Shown in pieces: positions 6,238-6,959 of a stretch of DNA of 6,959 nt. The notes beneath the pieces are model-generated. The model ran no database searches. It had not been told where the DNA came from and worked only from the letters and a program-made list of their open reading frames with translations. The DNA is from Planctomycetota bacterium (GTDB lineage: Bacteria > Planctomycetota > Planctomycetia > Planctomycetales > Planctomycetaceae). The translations under genes and the position numbers were made by a program. Where the stretch lies: contig QWOR01000098.1 of NCBI GenBank assembly GCA_003669575.1, positions 1 to 6,959 of the forward strand, in the 5' to 3' direction. Position 1 is the stretch's first letter; every line of letters begins with the position of its first letter.

Positions 6238-6959
6238 ATGCCCAGCCATCTCGTTTGCAGACGCGGAACGAATCGGAGTTCCAGAGGGTTCACGCTCATC
6301 GAACTTCTGGTTGTGATTGTGATCATTTCGGTTCTGATCGCCCTGCTGCTCCCCGCCGTGCAGCAGGCCCGTGAATCCGTGCGTCGCCACCAATGCATGA
6401 ACAACCTGCGCCAGATTGGCATGGCACTCCATGGATATCACGAGACGCACCGCGTGTTCCCACCGGGTACCACGAACCCGACCGGTCCAATCGACAACAC
6501 GTCCACCGGCTTCAAACATGGCTGGATGATCCACATCCTGCCCTATCTGGACGAGGAAGCTCTCTACAAGGCGATCAATCCGAACCAGGGAATTTACGAG
6601 CAGACCAACATCGACTTCTCGCTCACCGGGATGGAGGTGACATTCTGCCCCTCTTCGCCGTTGCCCTCCGGATCCAATAATGCCTATGCGGGATGCCACC
6701 ATGACGTGGAGTCTCCGATCAATGCGGACGACAATGGCATGCTATACCTCAACAGCCGCGTGAAACTGGGCGAGGTGACCGATGGTCAGCACCATACCCT
6801 GCTGGTGGGAGAAATCCGGGACCATGGCATGTGGCAGGTCGGCTCCCGCATGTCATTGAGAAATACGGGCACCCCCATCGACACCATCACCAGCCCTGTC
6901 GCGATCAGAACGCCGGGTGTCAATCTTCCGAACCTGCCCCCCGATACTCGCAACGACGA
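6238..6959 (+). CDS. DUF1559-family pilin-like protein, N-terminal part
   Basis: 240 complete codons before the right edge cuts the gene. GGAG (6229-6232) is 5 bases before the ATG, and the gap to the preceding stop is 2 bases. The leader is 17 residues (ends RSSRG); cut predicted at Gly17|Phe18, giving the classical FTLIE with Glu22 at +5 and a helix to about residue 38. DUF1559 hallmarks follow in order: LLPAVQQARESVRR (37-50), CMNNLRQIGMALHGYH (53-68), FPPGT (74-78), GWMIHILPYLDEEALY (95-110), CPSS (137-140), and VTDGQHHTLLVGEI (180-193), equivalent to 'TDGtsnTllvGE'. The C-terminal part of the family, with its usual H-x-G-G and DGSV-type stretch, would lie outside the window; members are typically about 300-350 residues. 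Function of the family is not established; it is thought to be exported or assembled like a pseudopilin. Sitting at the end of a dedicated platform and minor pilin operon, it is a candidate main subunit. Confidence 0.93.
   Translation, partial: MPSHLVCRRGTNRSSRGFTLIELLVVIVIISVLIALLLPAVQQARESVRRHQCMNNLRQIGMALHGYHETHRVFPPGTTNPTGPIDNTSTGFKHGWMIHILPYLDEEALYKAINPNQGIYEQTNIDFSLTGMEVTFCPSSPLPSGSNNAYAGCHHDVESPINADDNGMLYLNSRVKLGEVTDGQHHTLLVGEIRDHGMWQVGSRMSLRNTGTPIDTITSPVAIRTPGVNLPNLPPDTRND

Noticed and set aside
5938..6702. Minus-strand open frame of 254 codons
   Set aside because: It lies opposite the K/X-like and DUF1559 genes, both of which have clear pilin signals and ribosome binding sites. Long antisense frames are common in GC-rich coding DNA.
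1..6959. CRISPR array, insertion sequence, tRNA or rRNA
   Set aside because: No regularly spaced repeats, no transposase-like protein or terminal inverted repeats, and no RNA gene-like stretch were seen; nearly all sequence is explained by coding genes.

Overview
The window most likely comes from a planctomycete. The strongest clue is the truncated gene at the right edge (6238-6959). It encodes a pilin-like protein of the DUF1559 family, which is greatly expanded in Planctomycetes, and carries the typical FTLIELLVVI start and CMNNLRQIG motif. GC content looks moderately high (not counted), and the left-edge enolase-superfamily protein resembles planctomycete relatives as I remember them. Genus cannot be fixed from the sequence.

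Layout: bases 1-684 hold the N-terminal 228 codons of an enolase-superfamily (mandelate racemase/muconate lactonizing enzyme-like) protein on the minus strand, running off the left edge. Bases 685-1031 are a divergent intergenic region with no convincing gene. From 1032 to the right edge there is one tightly packed plus-strand cluster of seven genes: three consecutive GspF/PilC-like inner-membrane platform proteins (1032-2084, 2081-3112, 3125-4771), then a GspI/PilV-like minor pseudopilin (4768-5196), a GspJ/PilW-like pseudopilin (5193-5768), a short GspK/PilX-like protein (5768-6235), and the DUF1559 pilin-like protein (6238 onward, truncated). Neighbours overlap by 4 or 1 bases or are separated by only 2-12 bases, so they are almost certainly one translationally coupled operon.

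Together the seven genes look like a dedicated type IV filament (type II secretion/type IV pilus-like) assembly unit. The three F-like proteins would form the membrane platform, the I/J/K-like proteins a tip or initiation complex, and the DUF1559 protein a candidate main filament subunit or exported client. No assembly ATPase, secretin or prepilin peptidase lies in the window, so these must be supplied from beyond the right edge or from elsewhere in the genome.

The least ordinary feature is the platform. Normal systems use one F protein with two homologous cytoplasmic domains. Here there are three different paralogues. Only the third, which has about 200 extra N-terminal residues with four predicted membrane segments, keeps acidic residues in both copies of the conserved 'GExxG' type motif. 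This suggests a hetero-oligomeric platform, which is inference.
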